In this document: one piece after another, positions 35,621 to 42,835 of the stretch
Layout: each line of letters starts with the position of its first letter
How positions within the stretch are numbered: position 1 is the stretch's first letter
Assembly (NCBI GenBank): GCA_011523845.1
Contig: WTFV01000013.1
Location: 1 to 46,352, forward strand
Length of the DNA: 46,352 bases
Origin: Acidobacteriota bacterium
Lineage (GTDB): Bacteria > Acidobacteriota > Vicinamibacteria > Vicinamibacterales > UBA8438
Direction: 5' to 3'
Translations under genes and position numbers: made by a program
The notes under the pieces: model-generated
What the model was told of the DNA's origin: nothing
Databases searched by the model: none
The model's input: the letters and a program-made list of their open reading frames with translations, nothing else

Positions 35621-36241
35621 ATGAGTCCGGCCTCCCTGCTGCCCCAAGACGTTGTTGTGCTGGCGAAGCTGCTGACCTACGCTGACGGCCGGCCATCCCT
35701 GGCACGAATGGCTGCGGATCTGTTCCTCAGCGGGTCCCAGGTCCACGCTGCCCTCAAGCGGCTCGAGGCTGCGCGCCTGGTCTTCAAGGACGCCCAGAGC
35801 AGTCGACCCAAAACGAGCAACCGGCGGGCGGTCGCACGCTTGGTCAAGGATGCTCGGAGTGGTCGACCGAACACGAGCGCGGCGGAGGAGTTCCTCGTGC
35901 ACGGCGTAAAGTACATGTTTCCAGCAGTCCGGGGTGGCGTCACCCGGGGGATGCTGACCTCGTACGCGGCGCCGCCGTTGAACCGTCACATCTCACTTGG
36001 GCGTGATCTTCCGCCTGTCTGGCCGTTCGCGATGGGCAAGCACCGAGGTGTCTCGCTCCAACCACTGTACGTGACCGTACCACTGGCCGCGCAAGCGGAT
36101 CCGTACCTCTACGAACTGCTGGCCCTGCTGGACGCGTTGCGGGACGGCCGCGCCCGCGAGAGAAGCTTCGCGGAGAGTGAGATCGTAAAACGTCTCCCGG
36201 TGGTGTGGGAGCGATTGGAGGCGTTGGCGTCTCGGACGTGA
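35621..36241 (+). CDS. Winged-helix DNA-binding protein, probable autorepressor
   Basis: 206 residues. Residues 5-55 form a winged helix (LPQDVVVLAKLLTYADGRPS, FLSGSQVHAALKRLEAARLV). The C-terminal part has FLVHGVKYMFPAVRGGVTRG, PPVWPFAMGKHRGVSLQPLY and LYELLALLDALRDGRARE, which I recognise as a bacterial family of transcriptional regulators or antitoxin-like proteins, often next to a nucleotidyltransferase; none is present here. Residues about 51-90 contain a 20-residue tandem duplication (see repeat). Start: ATG at 35621 preferred, because ATG 35612 and GTG 35579 lie inside or before the palindrome. Confidence 0.72.
   Translation: MSPASLLPQDVVVLAKLLTYADGRPSLARMAADLFLSGSQVHAALKRLEAARLVFKDAQSSRPKTSNRRAVARLVKDARSGRPNTSAAEEFLVHGVKYMFPAVRGGVTRGMLTSYAAPPLNRHISLGRDLPPVWPFAMGKHRGVSLQPLYVTVPLAAQADPYLYELLALLDALRDGRARERSFAESEIVKRLPVVWERLEALASRT
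35771..35890. repeat. 60-bp tandem duplication inside the winged-helix gene
   Basis: ARLVFKDAQSSRPKTS and ARLVKDARSGRPNTS are encoded by two segments whose cores (caagga at 35785 and 35845) are 60 bp apart, so the reading frame is kept. They lie between the DNA-binding and C-terminal domains, probably as an extended linker. Confidence 0.65.
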
Positions 36242-36262
36242 TTCGCGGGTTTTCCTTCGCGC

Positions 36263-36997
36263 TCAGCCTGAACGCGCAGCGTACGGCGTGTCCGCGTCGC
36301 GCACGCGGACGCTGGCCCGCTGCCGGCGGCGCACGATGCGCGCCACGGCCGCCGTGCGCTCGTCGCGGGTCACACTGAGTCGCACGCCGACGATCGCCTC
36401 GCAGATATCGTCGGGGGTCAGGCCCCGGAGGACGGCGGAGGAGGCGAGTCGACGCGGTGCCGTCCGGGGACGCAGGGTGAGGAACTCTGCACGCGGAGTG
36501 CCGGAACCCTCCGGATCTCGCAGCAGCCAGATCTCCCGTACCCCCAGGTCGGCGTAACGCTCGATCTTGCTCTCGTCGGCGCTCGTGATCTCGACCTCCA
36601 CCACCAGGTCGGGCGCGTTCTCGTCGAAGAACGCATCGGCTGCCTCTTTGCCGGCCGCGAGCGCCGTGCGATAAGCCCTGGCCTTCTCACCCAGGTAGAA
36701 CGCGCAATCCGGCTCCATGCCGGTACCCGGCGGAGAACCCGGCCCCCGAAGACGCGCGTTCAGGAGGTCCTTCGCGGCACCGGAGAGCGAGCTTGCGGCG
36801 ATGTCGATGACATGGCCGAGTATCGCGGAGAACTCCTCGTGGAGCCGTGACGGCGCCATCAGCGTGATGAGGCCCCGGACGGGGTCGAGGCAGACCCGCC
36901 GGAACGACCGGTTCCAGTCGATGGAGGCGAGTTCGACGACGGTCTGCGGGTCGGCGCGCAGGACGTGGATGGTGGACCCGAGCGGTCCGGTATGCAT
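36263..36997 (-). CDS. Uma2/DUF820-family putative restriction-like endonuclease
   Basis: 244 residues. PD-(D/E)xK nuclease-fold family. Visible: RRVCLDPVRGLITLMAPS, GMEPDCAFYLGEKA (Asp), PDLVVEVEITSADESKIERYA (ExE...K) and GVREIWLLRD. The C-terminus has an unusual basic tail (RRRQRASVRVRD). Function of the family in cells is not established. Start ATG at 36997 is chosen for its gagagg ribosome binding site; ATGs at 37039 and 37051 are upstream in frame. Convergent with the winged-helix gene, 21 bp apart. Confidence 0.8.
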   Translation of the reverse strand: MHTGPLGSTIHVLRADPQTVVELASIDWNRSFRRVCLDPVRGLITLMAPSRLHEEFSAILGHVIDIAASSLSGAAKDLLNARLRGPGSPPGTGMEPDCAFYLGEKARAYRTALAAGKEAADAFFDENAPDLVVEVEITSADESKIERYADLGVREIWLLRDPEGSGTPRAEFLTLRPRTAPRRLASSAVLRGLTPDDICEAIVGVRLSVTRDERTAAVARIVRRRQRASVRVRDADTPYAARSG

Positions 36998-37083
36998 CGT
37001 GGCCTCTCGCCCGACCCCGGCCCGTGCACGGTCCTCCATGTCGTTCAACATAGCACGCGGTGCCGGCGGTGCCGGCGTCGGCC

Positions 37084-37192
37084 CTTGCCGACCGGCGCGT
37101 GATCCTGGTAGCGGCATGCCTTGTCGGCGAGCCGGTAGGCGCGCGAGCCCTGCGGCTTGCCGACCGGCGCGTGATCCTGGTACCGGCATACC
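37084..37192. repeat. 36-bp-unit tandem repeat just past the cupin stop codon (close copies 72 bp apart)
   Basis: 37084-37120 and 37156-37192 match at 35 of 37 bases; both begin cttgccgaccggcgcgtgat and continue cctggta, then gcgg or ccgg. The piece between starts ttgtcggcgagccgg and contains ggcgcgcgagccctg, a worn copy of the same unit, so three ~36 bp units lie in a row. The right copy ends 2 bp from the cupin stop (37195-37197). Confidence 0.75.
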
Positions 37193-37194
37193 GA

Positions 37195-37686
37195 TCAGGG
37201 CAGCGTATCGAACCGGATGTTGAACCAGGTGATGCCGTCCGTCTCGCGGATGCCGTGCGGCACGCCGGCGGGAATGAAGATGAGGTCGCCCACGCCGATC
37301 TCCCGTTCCTCGCCGCCGCGGATGGCGGCGCCGCGCTGCTCGGCCGGCTCCCCGTTCTCGTCGACGATCTGCCCGCCGGTGACGAGCGTCCCGGAGCCCT
37401 CCCGAACCACCCACACGTCGATCGTGCGCGGGTGCATCAGCGCCGTCTCGCCGTCCCGGATGCGGCGGATGTTGACGTTGTAGCTCCCGCCTTCCAGCAG
37501 CCGCACGGTCTGGCGCTGCTCGGCGTCCATCTCCTGCACGATCGCCTCGAGCTCGGCCAGCGGGAAGTCGGCCGCGCGGTCGGTGGGGGCCTGCTGGCGG
37601 ATCTGCACCTGGGCGCCTGCGGCGATGCCGCCGAGGAACGCGACCAGGACGATGGAGCCGACGACTGACCCTGTGCGGGTGCGCAT
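37195..37686 (-). CDS. Secreted cupin-domain protein
   Basis: 163 residues. Signal peptide about 1-25 (VVGSIVLVAFLGGIAAGA-Q). Single cupin barrel: GSYNVNIRRIRDGETALMHP (first His), TIDVWVVREGSGTLVTGG, then GVGDLIFIPAGVPHGI (second motif). It likely binds a metal in the periplasm; function unknown. RBS aggagaac before the ATG at 37686. It follows the alpha/beta-hydrolase gene, with a terminator-like hairpin between, so it may be only partly co-transcribed. Confidence 0.85.
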   Translation of the reverse strand: MRTRTGSVVGSIVLVAFLGGIAAGAQVQIRQQAPTDRAADFPLAELEAIVQEMDAEQRQTVRLLEGGSYNVNIRRIRDGETALMHPRTIDVWVVREGSGTLVTGGQIVDENGEPAEQRGAAIRGGEEREIGVGDLIFIPAGVPHGIRETDGITWFNIRFDTLP

Positions 37687-37736
37687 GAATGTTCTCCTCG
37701 AGATGTTCCGCTTCGGCGCCGGGATGGAATGGGAGT

Positions 37737-37764
37737 GCGGGCGGGGCGCCGAGGCCCCGCCCGC
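37737..37764 (-). terminator. Strong hairpin between the hydrolase and cupin genes
   Basis: Perfect 11-bp arms GCGGGCGGGGC (37737-37747) and GCCCCGCCCGC (37754-37764) with a 6-base loop, 5 bp after the hydrolase stop at 37770. Probably reduces read-through into the cupin gene. No T-run. Confidence 0.6.
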
Positions 37765-37769
37765 CGTGG

Positions 37770-39815
37770 TCACTGCTGGCCGTCGTTGCCGGTGTCCTCC
37801 TCCATCAGGTAGTCCCAGTGGCGCGCGGCCTGGGTCAGGATGGGCGCGAGGTCGCCGGCGAGAAGGTACCCGTGGTCGACCAGCGCGAGGGCGGCCTCGG
37901 TTACCCGGCCGAGATACTCGGCGCGGCTGCCGTAGCGTTCCTGGATCGACGAGCGCGGGTCGCTCGTCCGCTGGCGATCGTCGGCCGTCCGCGGGAAGGG
38001 GATGTAGGAGCCCTGCATGCTCGACAGCACGTCGGTCGGCCCCGCCTCGGCGTGGAACAGGTTCCAGCCGGTGTAGGTGGCCAGCGGCACGGCGACCTCC
38101 GGCATCATCAGCCCGCCGGTCTCGTTGCCGTCGGCGTCGACGCTCGGCACCAGGATCGGGAACGCCGAGAGCACCTGCGGCGGCTGCACCGAGGCGATGC
38201 CGCGGGTCCGGAACTCCGGCCCGTAGACGGCCCGGTAGGCGAGGTGCGGCACGGCCGGCTGGCCGACGCCCGGCAGCTCCGGGAAGCCCAGGTTCTCGGG
38301 AAGAACCAGATCGTCGTCCGCGATCCGCGGGTAGACGCTGGCCGGCGGCACGTCCGCGTCGTCGTCGATCCAGCGGTCCATCGCCAGCAGCAGCGGGCGC
38401 AGGAACCAGGAGTAGTCGTTCGGGTTGCTCAGCTCCTGGCCGCTGGTGCGCAGCGGCGGGAAGCGGCCGGGGCCGTGCTGCCCGCCCGCGAACGAGTAGA
38501 TGCGGACGTTGTCCAGCAGCGGCGCGTCCGCCGTCCCGTCGATGGTGGTGTGGATCAGCGAGGCCGCGCGTCCCCAGTACTCGTAGGACGAGTTCGTGTA
38601 GAAGACCTTCGGCATGTGGCCCGGCTGGATGCCCGCGAGCAGGCCGTCCCGCATGTCGGTCTCCGGGTCGTGCTGCACCACGTCGGTGAACGGGAAGATG
38701 TCGCTCGGGTAGAGCTTGTTCAGGAACGGGTGGCCGTCGCGCGACGGCTGCGCGAAGCGGTGGTTGAAGCTGCCGCGTCCGCCGCCCGCCACGTGCGACA
38801 TCACGCCGTCGAACGCCCGCCGGTTCTGCTCGTCGACGTTGTACCCGTGGTGGAGGAACGTCCGCAGGAAGCGGCCGCTCTGCGAGACGCCCCAGGCGAT
38901 GGCGTGCTCGATGGCGCCGGCCGTGAGGCCCAGTTCCGGCGTCGCCTCGTACTTCAGTTGCGAGATCATGTCGCGGACCGCCGCCGGCCCGAGCCCGACC
39001 AGGGCGGGATCCTGCGCGACGTAGACGACGTCGTAGATCTTGAAGGGCTCGAAACCGCCCTCCAGGTGGACGCGGGTCGGATCGTCGACCACCGAGCCGT
39101 CGTCGTTGCGCCGGGCGAAGCGCCACTGGTCGCGCGGCACGACGCGCCGCGGCTGGTCGACGCCGTCACGCACCGTCATCACGTTGGCCGGATCGTCCGG
39201 GTCGGCGACCGGGTAGGCGATGTGGTTCCGATCCGCGAGCGAGCGGTCGAAGGCGCGCTGGTTGACGATCACCTCGCTGCGGACGAGCCCCGTGAGCGGG
39301 TTGCCGTCGCCGGTGGCCACCGGCGTATGCAGCCGCATCTGCCCGTCGCGCACCGGCACGTCGAACTGCCAGCCGAGCCACAGCAGCGAGAAGCCGTTCT
39401 CGAGCAGGAACCCGTCGCCCATCTCTTCGGCCGTCTGCGGATCGCGGCTGCCGGCGGCGTTGTTGAAGGTGCCGAGCATCCCCTTGCCGCCGCGGTTCGA
39501 CACCTCGTAGAGGACGGTGCCGTTGCCGCGCGCGGCGTCCTTGGGCTTCAGCAGGAAGAAGTTCGAGCGGAACTCCACCAGGCCGCGGTCGTTGCGCGGC
39601 GCGAAGTCGATGTCGGTCACGATCCGGTTCGCCGGATTCGCCGGATCGACCTCGAAGTGGACCATGCCGGCCAGCTTCTCGTAGGGCCCCGCGAGGCCGT
39701 AGGCCGTGCCGCCGGCAACGTCGGCGCGGTCCTCGACGACCACGCGGACCACGTCGGCGGATGCTGGACCGGCGGTGAGGAACAGGAGCGCGAGAATCGA
39801 GACAGTGCGGGTCAT
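37770..39815 (-). CDS. Secreted alpha/beta-hydrolase-domain protein (Abhydrolase_10 type)
   Basis: 681 residues. Signal peptide 1-24 (SILALLFLTAGPASA). The nucleophile elbow is GVSQSGRF, Ser 311. Family marks include YGLAGPYEKLAGMVHFEVDP, LYEVSNRGGKGML, FLLENGFSLLWLGWQFD, NGRRAFDG-like sequence (here NRRAFDGVMSHVAGGGRGS) and TNSSYEYWGRAASL. Likely a serine esterase or lactonase in the periplasm; substrate unknown. The ATG at 39815 has gggagg upstream and overlaps the stop of the sigma-like gene as ATGA; an ATG at 39827 is four codons earlier. Confidence 0.88.
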   Translation of the reverse strand: MTRTVSILALLFLTAGPASADVVRVVVEDRADVAGGTAYGLAGPYEKLAGMVHFEVDPANPANRIVTDIDFAPRNDRGLVEFRSNFFLLKPKDAARGNGTVLYEVSNRGGKGMLGTFNNAAGSRDPQTAEEMGDGFLLENGFSLLWLGWQFDVPVRDGQMRLHTPVATGDGNPLTGLVRSEVIVNQRAFDRSLADRNHIAYPVADPDDPANVMTVRDGVDQPRRVVPRDQWRFARRNDDGSVVDDPTRVHLEGGFEPFKIYDVVYVAQDPALVGLGPAAVRDMISQLKYEATPELGLTAGAIEHAIAWGVSQSGRFLRTFLHHGYNVDEQNRRAFDGVMSHVAGGGRGSFNHRFAQPSRDGHPFLNKLYPSDIFPFTDVVQHDPETDMRDGLLAGIQPGHMPKVFYTNSSYEYWGRAASLIHTTIDGTADAPLLDNVRIYSFAGGQHGPGRFPPLRTSGQELSNPNDYSWFLRPLLLAMDRWIDDDADVPPASVYPRIADDDLVLPENLGFPELPGVGQPAVPHLAYRAVYGPEFRTRGIASVQPPQVLSAFPILVPSVDADGNETGGLMMPEVAVPLATYTGWNLFHAEAGPTDVLSSMQGSYIPFPRTADDRQRTSDPRSSIQERYGSRAEYLGRVTEAALALVDHGYLLAGDLAPILTQAARHWDYLMEEDTGNDGQQ

Positions 39816-40375
39816 GGAGCCTCCCATCCAGGTCGGTTAGAGAGGTCGCCTCCACGAGCGACCGCTTCAATCATAGGCCGCGTTGATGGCGGGGCAAAAT
39901 TCGATGCCCTGACCGGGCACGAGTGCGGGCCGTCGATGGCGGCGGTGGGCCTGGCGGTGGGACCGGGCGGCGGTCTCCGCACGAGGGGCCGGGAGGCTGC
40001 CGGTGGGAGAATGCGCTCCGCTGCCCCGGCGCGAATCCTTCGCTTGCCGCGCGCGATGCGGGAGTGGACCGTGCCCAGAGGCACCGTGAGCCGCTCGGCC
40101 ACCTCCCGGTAGCTGAGTCCTTCCACCAGATGGAGCCGAAACACCTGTCGCTGCGGTTCCGGCAGCGTATCGATGAGCGGCTCGATCGTGGGCCAGGAGT
40201 CCGTGAGAACGGCGGCGCGGGGAGCGGCGCGCCACGATTGGGGTTCGTCCGGTTCGTCCGCATGCCGTTCCCGGCGCGTTCCCGCTCCAGCGATTCCGGG
40301 TACGTGAGTGAAGATGACGTCCGCCGCCAGCGCCGCCAGCCAGCGGTTCATTTCGAGCAGTTTGGCGTTGTTCAT
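39812..40375 (-). CDS. Stand-alone sigma-70 region 4 (ECF-like) DNA-binding protein
   Basis: 187 residues. Only region 4 is present, at about 68-115: IDTLPEPQRQVFRLHLVEGL, SYREVAERLTVPLGTVHSRI, ARGKRRIR, a good helix-turn-helix for -35 recognition. The first 60 residues do not look like region 2 (no core-polymerase binding motif), and the upstream DNA offers no missing domain. The C-terminus is Pro/Arg-rich and partly low-complexity. It could be a degenerate sigma factor or a LuxR-like regulator built from region 4. Its stop overlaps the hydrolase ATG by 4 bp, so the two are co-translated and it may control that operon. Start ATG at 40375. Confidence 0.65.
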   Translation of the reverse strand: MNNAKLLEMNRWLAALAADVIFTHVPGIAGAGTRRERHADEPDEPQSWRAAPRAAVLTDSWPTIEPLIDTLPEPQRQVFRLHLVEGLSYREVAERLTVPLGTVHSRIARGKRRIRAGAAERILPPAASRPLVRRPPPGPTARPTAAIDGPHSCPVRASNFAPPSTRPMIEAVARGGDLSNRPGWEAP

Positions 40376-40567
40376 CGTTCCGCCGGGATCGGGTGACGCA
40401 GCTAAGGACGCTCGACGACCGGCTGTCGTTTCATCGACGGAGCAGGAACGATGGCGGTGCGGGGCAGCCGTTCAATTGTCGTGAAACGGGACTGCGCGGC
40501 CGGAGCACGCTGCAATCCGAGTGGTCGGAGAGGCAGGAGAGGTCGAGTCGCACTGAGACACGCATTC

Positions 40568-40599
40568 CCGGGGGCTGGCGGGGAGCAGATCGCCCCCGG
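40568..40599 (-). terminator. Hairpin downstream of the sulfatase gene
   Basis: Perfect 8-bp arms CCGGGGGC (40568-40575) and GCCCCCGG (40592-40599), loop 16 bases, 16 bp past the sulfatase stop. The remaining 40376-40567 holds nothing clear. Confidence 0.5.
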
Positions 40600-40615
40600 C
40601 CCGCTCTTGCGGTCA

Positions 40616-42325
40616 TTACCACCAGTTGTAGTCGATGTGGAAATCGTACTGCACGGTCCGGCTATCGAAGTAGCCGAGCCGGCCGCAGCGGAACCGGAGC
40701 TCCCAGTCGAGCATCCGGAACGGGCCGGCGTAAAGCTGCCAGCGGGGCGCTTCGCCCGGCTCGGTCGTGTACTCGATCGTCGAGCCCTCGGTCGGGCAGG
40801 TCAGCTCCACCGTCGGCGGGTAGTGGAACATGCCGCCCGGCGGGTCCGCCTTCGGCAGCGCGGCCGTCTGGTAGGCACCGCCCGGGCGAAACCGCCGGAC
40901 CAGGTCGGCCTCCGGCATCTCGCCCAGGTCGCCGGTCGTCTCGATCCACGCGTCGAGCGCCGCGCGCATGCGCCCGAGCCGGTCGGCATGGGCGGGGTCG
41001 CCGGCCAGATTGACGACTTCGTGCGGGTCGGCCTCGGTGTCGTAGAGCTCTTCCGCCGGCTTCGTCGCGGCCATGAAATGTTGCTGCGCGCCCTCGAGCG
41101 CGCCGGCCGCCGCCAGACGCCGCCACGCCTGCATCGTCGGCATCAGGTCCATGTAGGCGATGCGCTGCGCGTAGGGCAGCTCCGGGGCGAAGTTCCGGAT
41201 GTACTTGTAGCGGTCGTCCCGGACCGCGCGGATGCGGTCGTACGTTTCGTCCATCCGGTCGCGGGTGAAGAACACGTAATCGGGCTCGGGGGCCGCGTCG
41301 TTGCCGAGGAATACGCGGCCCTGCATGTGTTCCGGGACCGTATCCCCGGCGAGGGCGAGCAGGGTGGGTGCGAAGTCGATGAAGCTGACGAGGTCGCCTC
41401 GCACCGTACCGGGCTCGATGCGGCCCGGCCAGCGGACCAGCAGCGGCACGCGCAGTCCGGAGTCGTAGACCCAGCGCTTGCCGCGCGGCAGCCCCCAGCC
41501 GTGGTCGCCGTAGAAGAAGACCACCGTGTCGTCGGCCAGCCCGTCGGCTTCGAGTTCGGCGAGAATCTCGCCCGCCTCGGCGTCCATGACCGTGACCAGG
41601 TCGTAGTAGCGCGCGATGTCCCGGCGGACTTCCGGGACGTCCGGGTAGTACGGCGGCAGCGGCGCCGAGGCCGGATCGTGCCGGGCGGCAGGCGCGAGCC
41701 CCACCGTCCGCTCGGCGAAGCGGTCGTCCGGCATCCGGACCTGGCCCTCGTGAGACGCGCCGAGGTTGAACACCGAGAAGAAAGGCTGTCCGGGCGCCCG
41801 GTTGCGCCAGTGCGCGTGCTCGCCGTTCTGGTCCCACAGGCCGAGCGGGGCCTCGCGCACCGCGCGCCGGGTCCCGGTCGGCAGCCACGGCGAGAAGTTG
41901 TAGTCGGTCTTGGCGTTGTTGGTCGTGAAGTAGCCGGCCGCGCGCAGCCGTTCCGTGAAGCCCTTGACGTGGGGCGGCGGCACCGCGGTCGACCGCATGT
42001 GGTGCGAGCCGATGGACGTCGGGTACATGCCGGTGATGATCCCCGAGCGCGCCGGAGCGCAGACCGGGGTCACGGCGAAGGCGCGCGTGAAGCGGGCGCC
42101 CTCGGCGGCCAGCCGGTCGAGGTTCGGCGTGACCGCGTAGGCGTCGCCGTAGCTGCCGTGGTGCGGACCGTGGTCCTCGGCGACGATCCAGAGGATGTTG
42201 GGCGGTGGAGTGCCGGTATCGGGCGGTGAAAGGGCGGTCGGCAGGGCATGCGGGGCCGGTTCCGAGGCCGCGCCGCAGGCGGCGAGCGCGAGCGCCGGGA
42301 GCAGGATCCGGTCCCTTTGCATCAT
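40616..42325 (-). CDS. Sulfatase, lipoprotein type, with C-terminal carbohydrate-binding-like domain
   Basis: 569 residues. Lipobox LAACG (Cys 17) predicts lipid anchoring. Formylglycine motif CAPAR with Cys 89 (CxPxR), preceded by ILWIVAEDHGPH metal ligands and followed by FFYGDHGWGLPRGKRWVYDSG. This is the alkaline-phosphatase-superfamily sulfatase fold; it needs a formylglycine-generating enzyme, not in the window. The last ~85 residues (PPTVELTCPTEGSTIEYTTE to the end) resemble the CHB_HEX_C/FN3-like module. Likely cleaves sulfate from polysaccharide. The start is one of two adjacent ATGs (42325 or 42322). Confidence 0.9.
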   Translation of the reverse strand: MMQRDRILLPALALAACGAASEPAPHALPTALSPPDTGTPPPNILWIVAEDHGPHHGSYGDAYAVTPNLDRLAAEGARFTRAFAVTPVCAPARSGIITGMYPTSIGSHHMRSTAVPPPHVKGFTERLRAAGYFTTNNAKTDYNFSPWLPTGTRRAVREAPLGLWDQNGEHAHWRNRAPGQPFFSVFNLGASHEGQVRMPDDRFAERTVGLAPAARHDPASAPLPPYYPDVPEVRRDIARYYDLVTVMDAEAGEILAELEADGLADDTVVFFYGDHGWGLPRGKRWVYDSGLRVPLLVRWPGRIEPGTVRGDLVSFIDFAPTLLALAGDTVPEHMQGRVFLGNDAAPEPDYVFFTRDRMDETYDRIRAVRDDRYKYIRNFAPELPYAQRIAYMDLMPTMQAWRRLAAAGALEGAQQHFMAATKPAEELYDTEADPHEVVNLAGDPAHADRLGRMRAALDAWIETTGDLGEMPEADLVRRFRPGGAYQTAALPKADPPGGMFHYPPTVELTCPTEGSTIEYTTEPGEAPRWQLYAGPFRMLDWELRFRCGRLGYFDSRTVQYDFHIDYNWW

Positions 42326-42452
42326 CTCTTGCGGCTCGGTGCCGAACGACGGTAGCCGATTATCCAGCCGGGGTCCAATGGGCCGGGCGCGTCGCGACAG
42401 GCTCCGCGCCGTCGACCTGGGGCTCCGCGACCACGGCAACGCGGGGATCTGG

Positions 42453-42487
42453 TTTACGCCATGTCACCACTGCACCACAATGGCGCA
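42453..42487 (+). promoter_or_regulatory. Promoter with palindromic operator for the VapB-like gene; leaderless start likely
   Basis: TTTACG (42453-42458), 17 bp, CACAAT (42476-42481): a modest sigma-70 promoter. TGCACCA-CAA-TGGCGCA (42471-42487) is an inverted repeat, 6 of 7 paired, over the -10 box. Transcription would begin at about the ATG (42487), so the mRNA would be leaderless; no ribosome binding site is seen. Antitoxin autorepression would fit this position. Confidence 0.5.
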
Positions 42488-42735
42488 TGAGACTGACGAT
42501 CAACCTCGAGCCCGACCTCTACGCGGTGGCCGTATCGCTCGCCAAGGCCGAGGACTGCAGCATCAGCGCAGCCGTCAACCGGCTCGTACGTCGTTCGCTT
42601 CCGGGAGCCCAGCCCGGGCGCGGGAGATCCGCCCGCGGCATGGAGCGGCGCAACGGGCTCCTCGTCTGCGACGGAAGGGAAGTGGTTACTGCCGAGACGA
42701 TTCAGCGGATCGAGGACGAGGACGACGCACCATGA
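42487..42735 (+). CDS. VapB-like antitoxin (ribbon-helix-helix type), apparently orphan
   Basis: 82 residues. N-terminal MRLTINLEPDLYAVAVSLAK and SISAAVNRLVRRSL fit a ribbon-helix-helix DNA-binding domain. The C-terminal RRNGLLVCDGREVVTAETIQ matches the toxin-binding tail common in VapB antitoxins. Such genes normally overlap a PIN-domain vapC as ATGA. Here ATGA is present at 42732-42735, but the following frame gives no PIN protein, only a scrap (see next feature). The ATG at 42487 begins the domain exactly; upstream in-frame sequence is unconserved. Confidence is in the family; the absence of an intact toxin is seen directly. Confidence 0.72.
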   Translation: MRLTINLEPDLYAVAVSLAKAEDCSISAAVNRLVRRSLPGAQPGRGRSARGMERRNGLLVCDGREVVTAETIQRIEDEDDAP

Positions 42736-42775
42736 CCTGGCCGACGTGGCCGTGCTGCTTCCCCGACTGCAGTAG
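42732..42775 (+). pseudogene. Remnant of a vapC (PIN-domain) toxin start
   Basis: An ATG overlaps the antitoxin stop (42732-42734). Shifting frame by one base gives LADVAVLLP then a stop at 42773-42775, which resembles VapC openings of the type M(x)LADVNVLL, with the first catalytic Asp. Beyond it no PIN sequence remains before the convergent barrel gene ends at 42836. It rests on only ~10 residues. Confidence 0.3.
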
Positions 42776-42835
42776 CCTGGCGTTGCCCTGCGGCCAGGAT
42801 GCCTTCCAGCAGTTGGCTGTCCCCGTCGGCGGCGC

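Noticed and set aside
37084..37192. CRISPR-like geometry: ~37-bp repeats with a ~35-bp spacer (also at 5348 and 6364)
   Set aside because: Only two close copies per locus, the repeat differs at each locus, the spacer at two of the loci resembles the repeat itself, and there are no cas genes.
41797..41815. 18-19 base match between the sulfatase gene and 46265-46283 (cgcccggttgcgccagtg)
   Set aside because: Single short G+C-rich match with unrelated surroundings; treated as chance.
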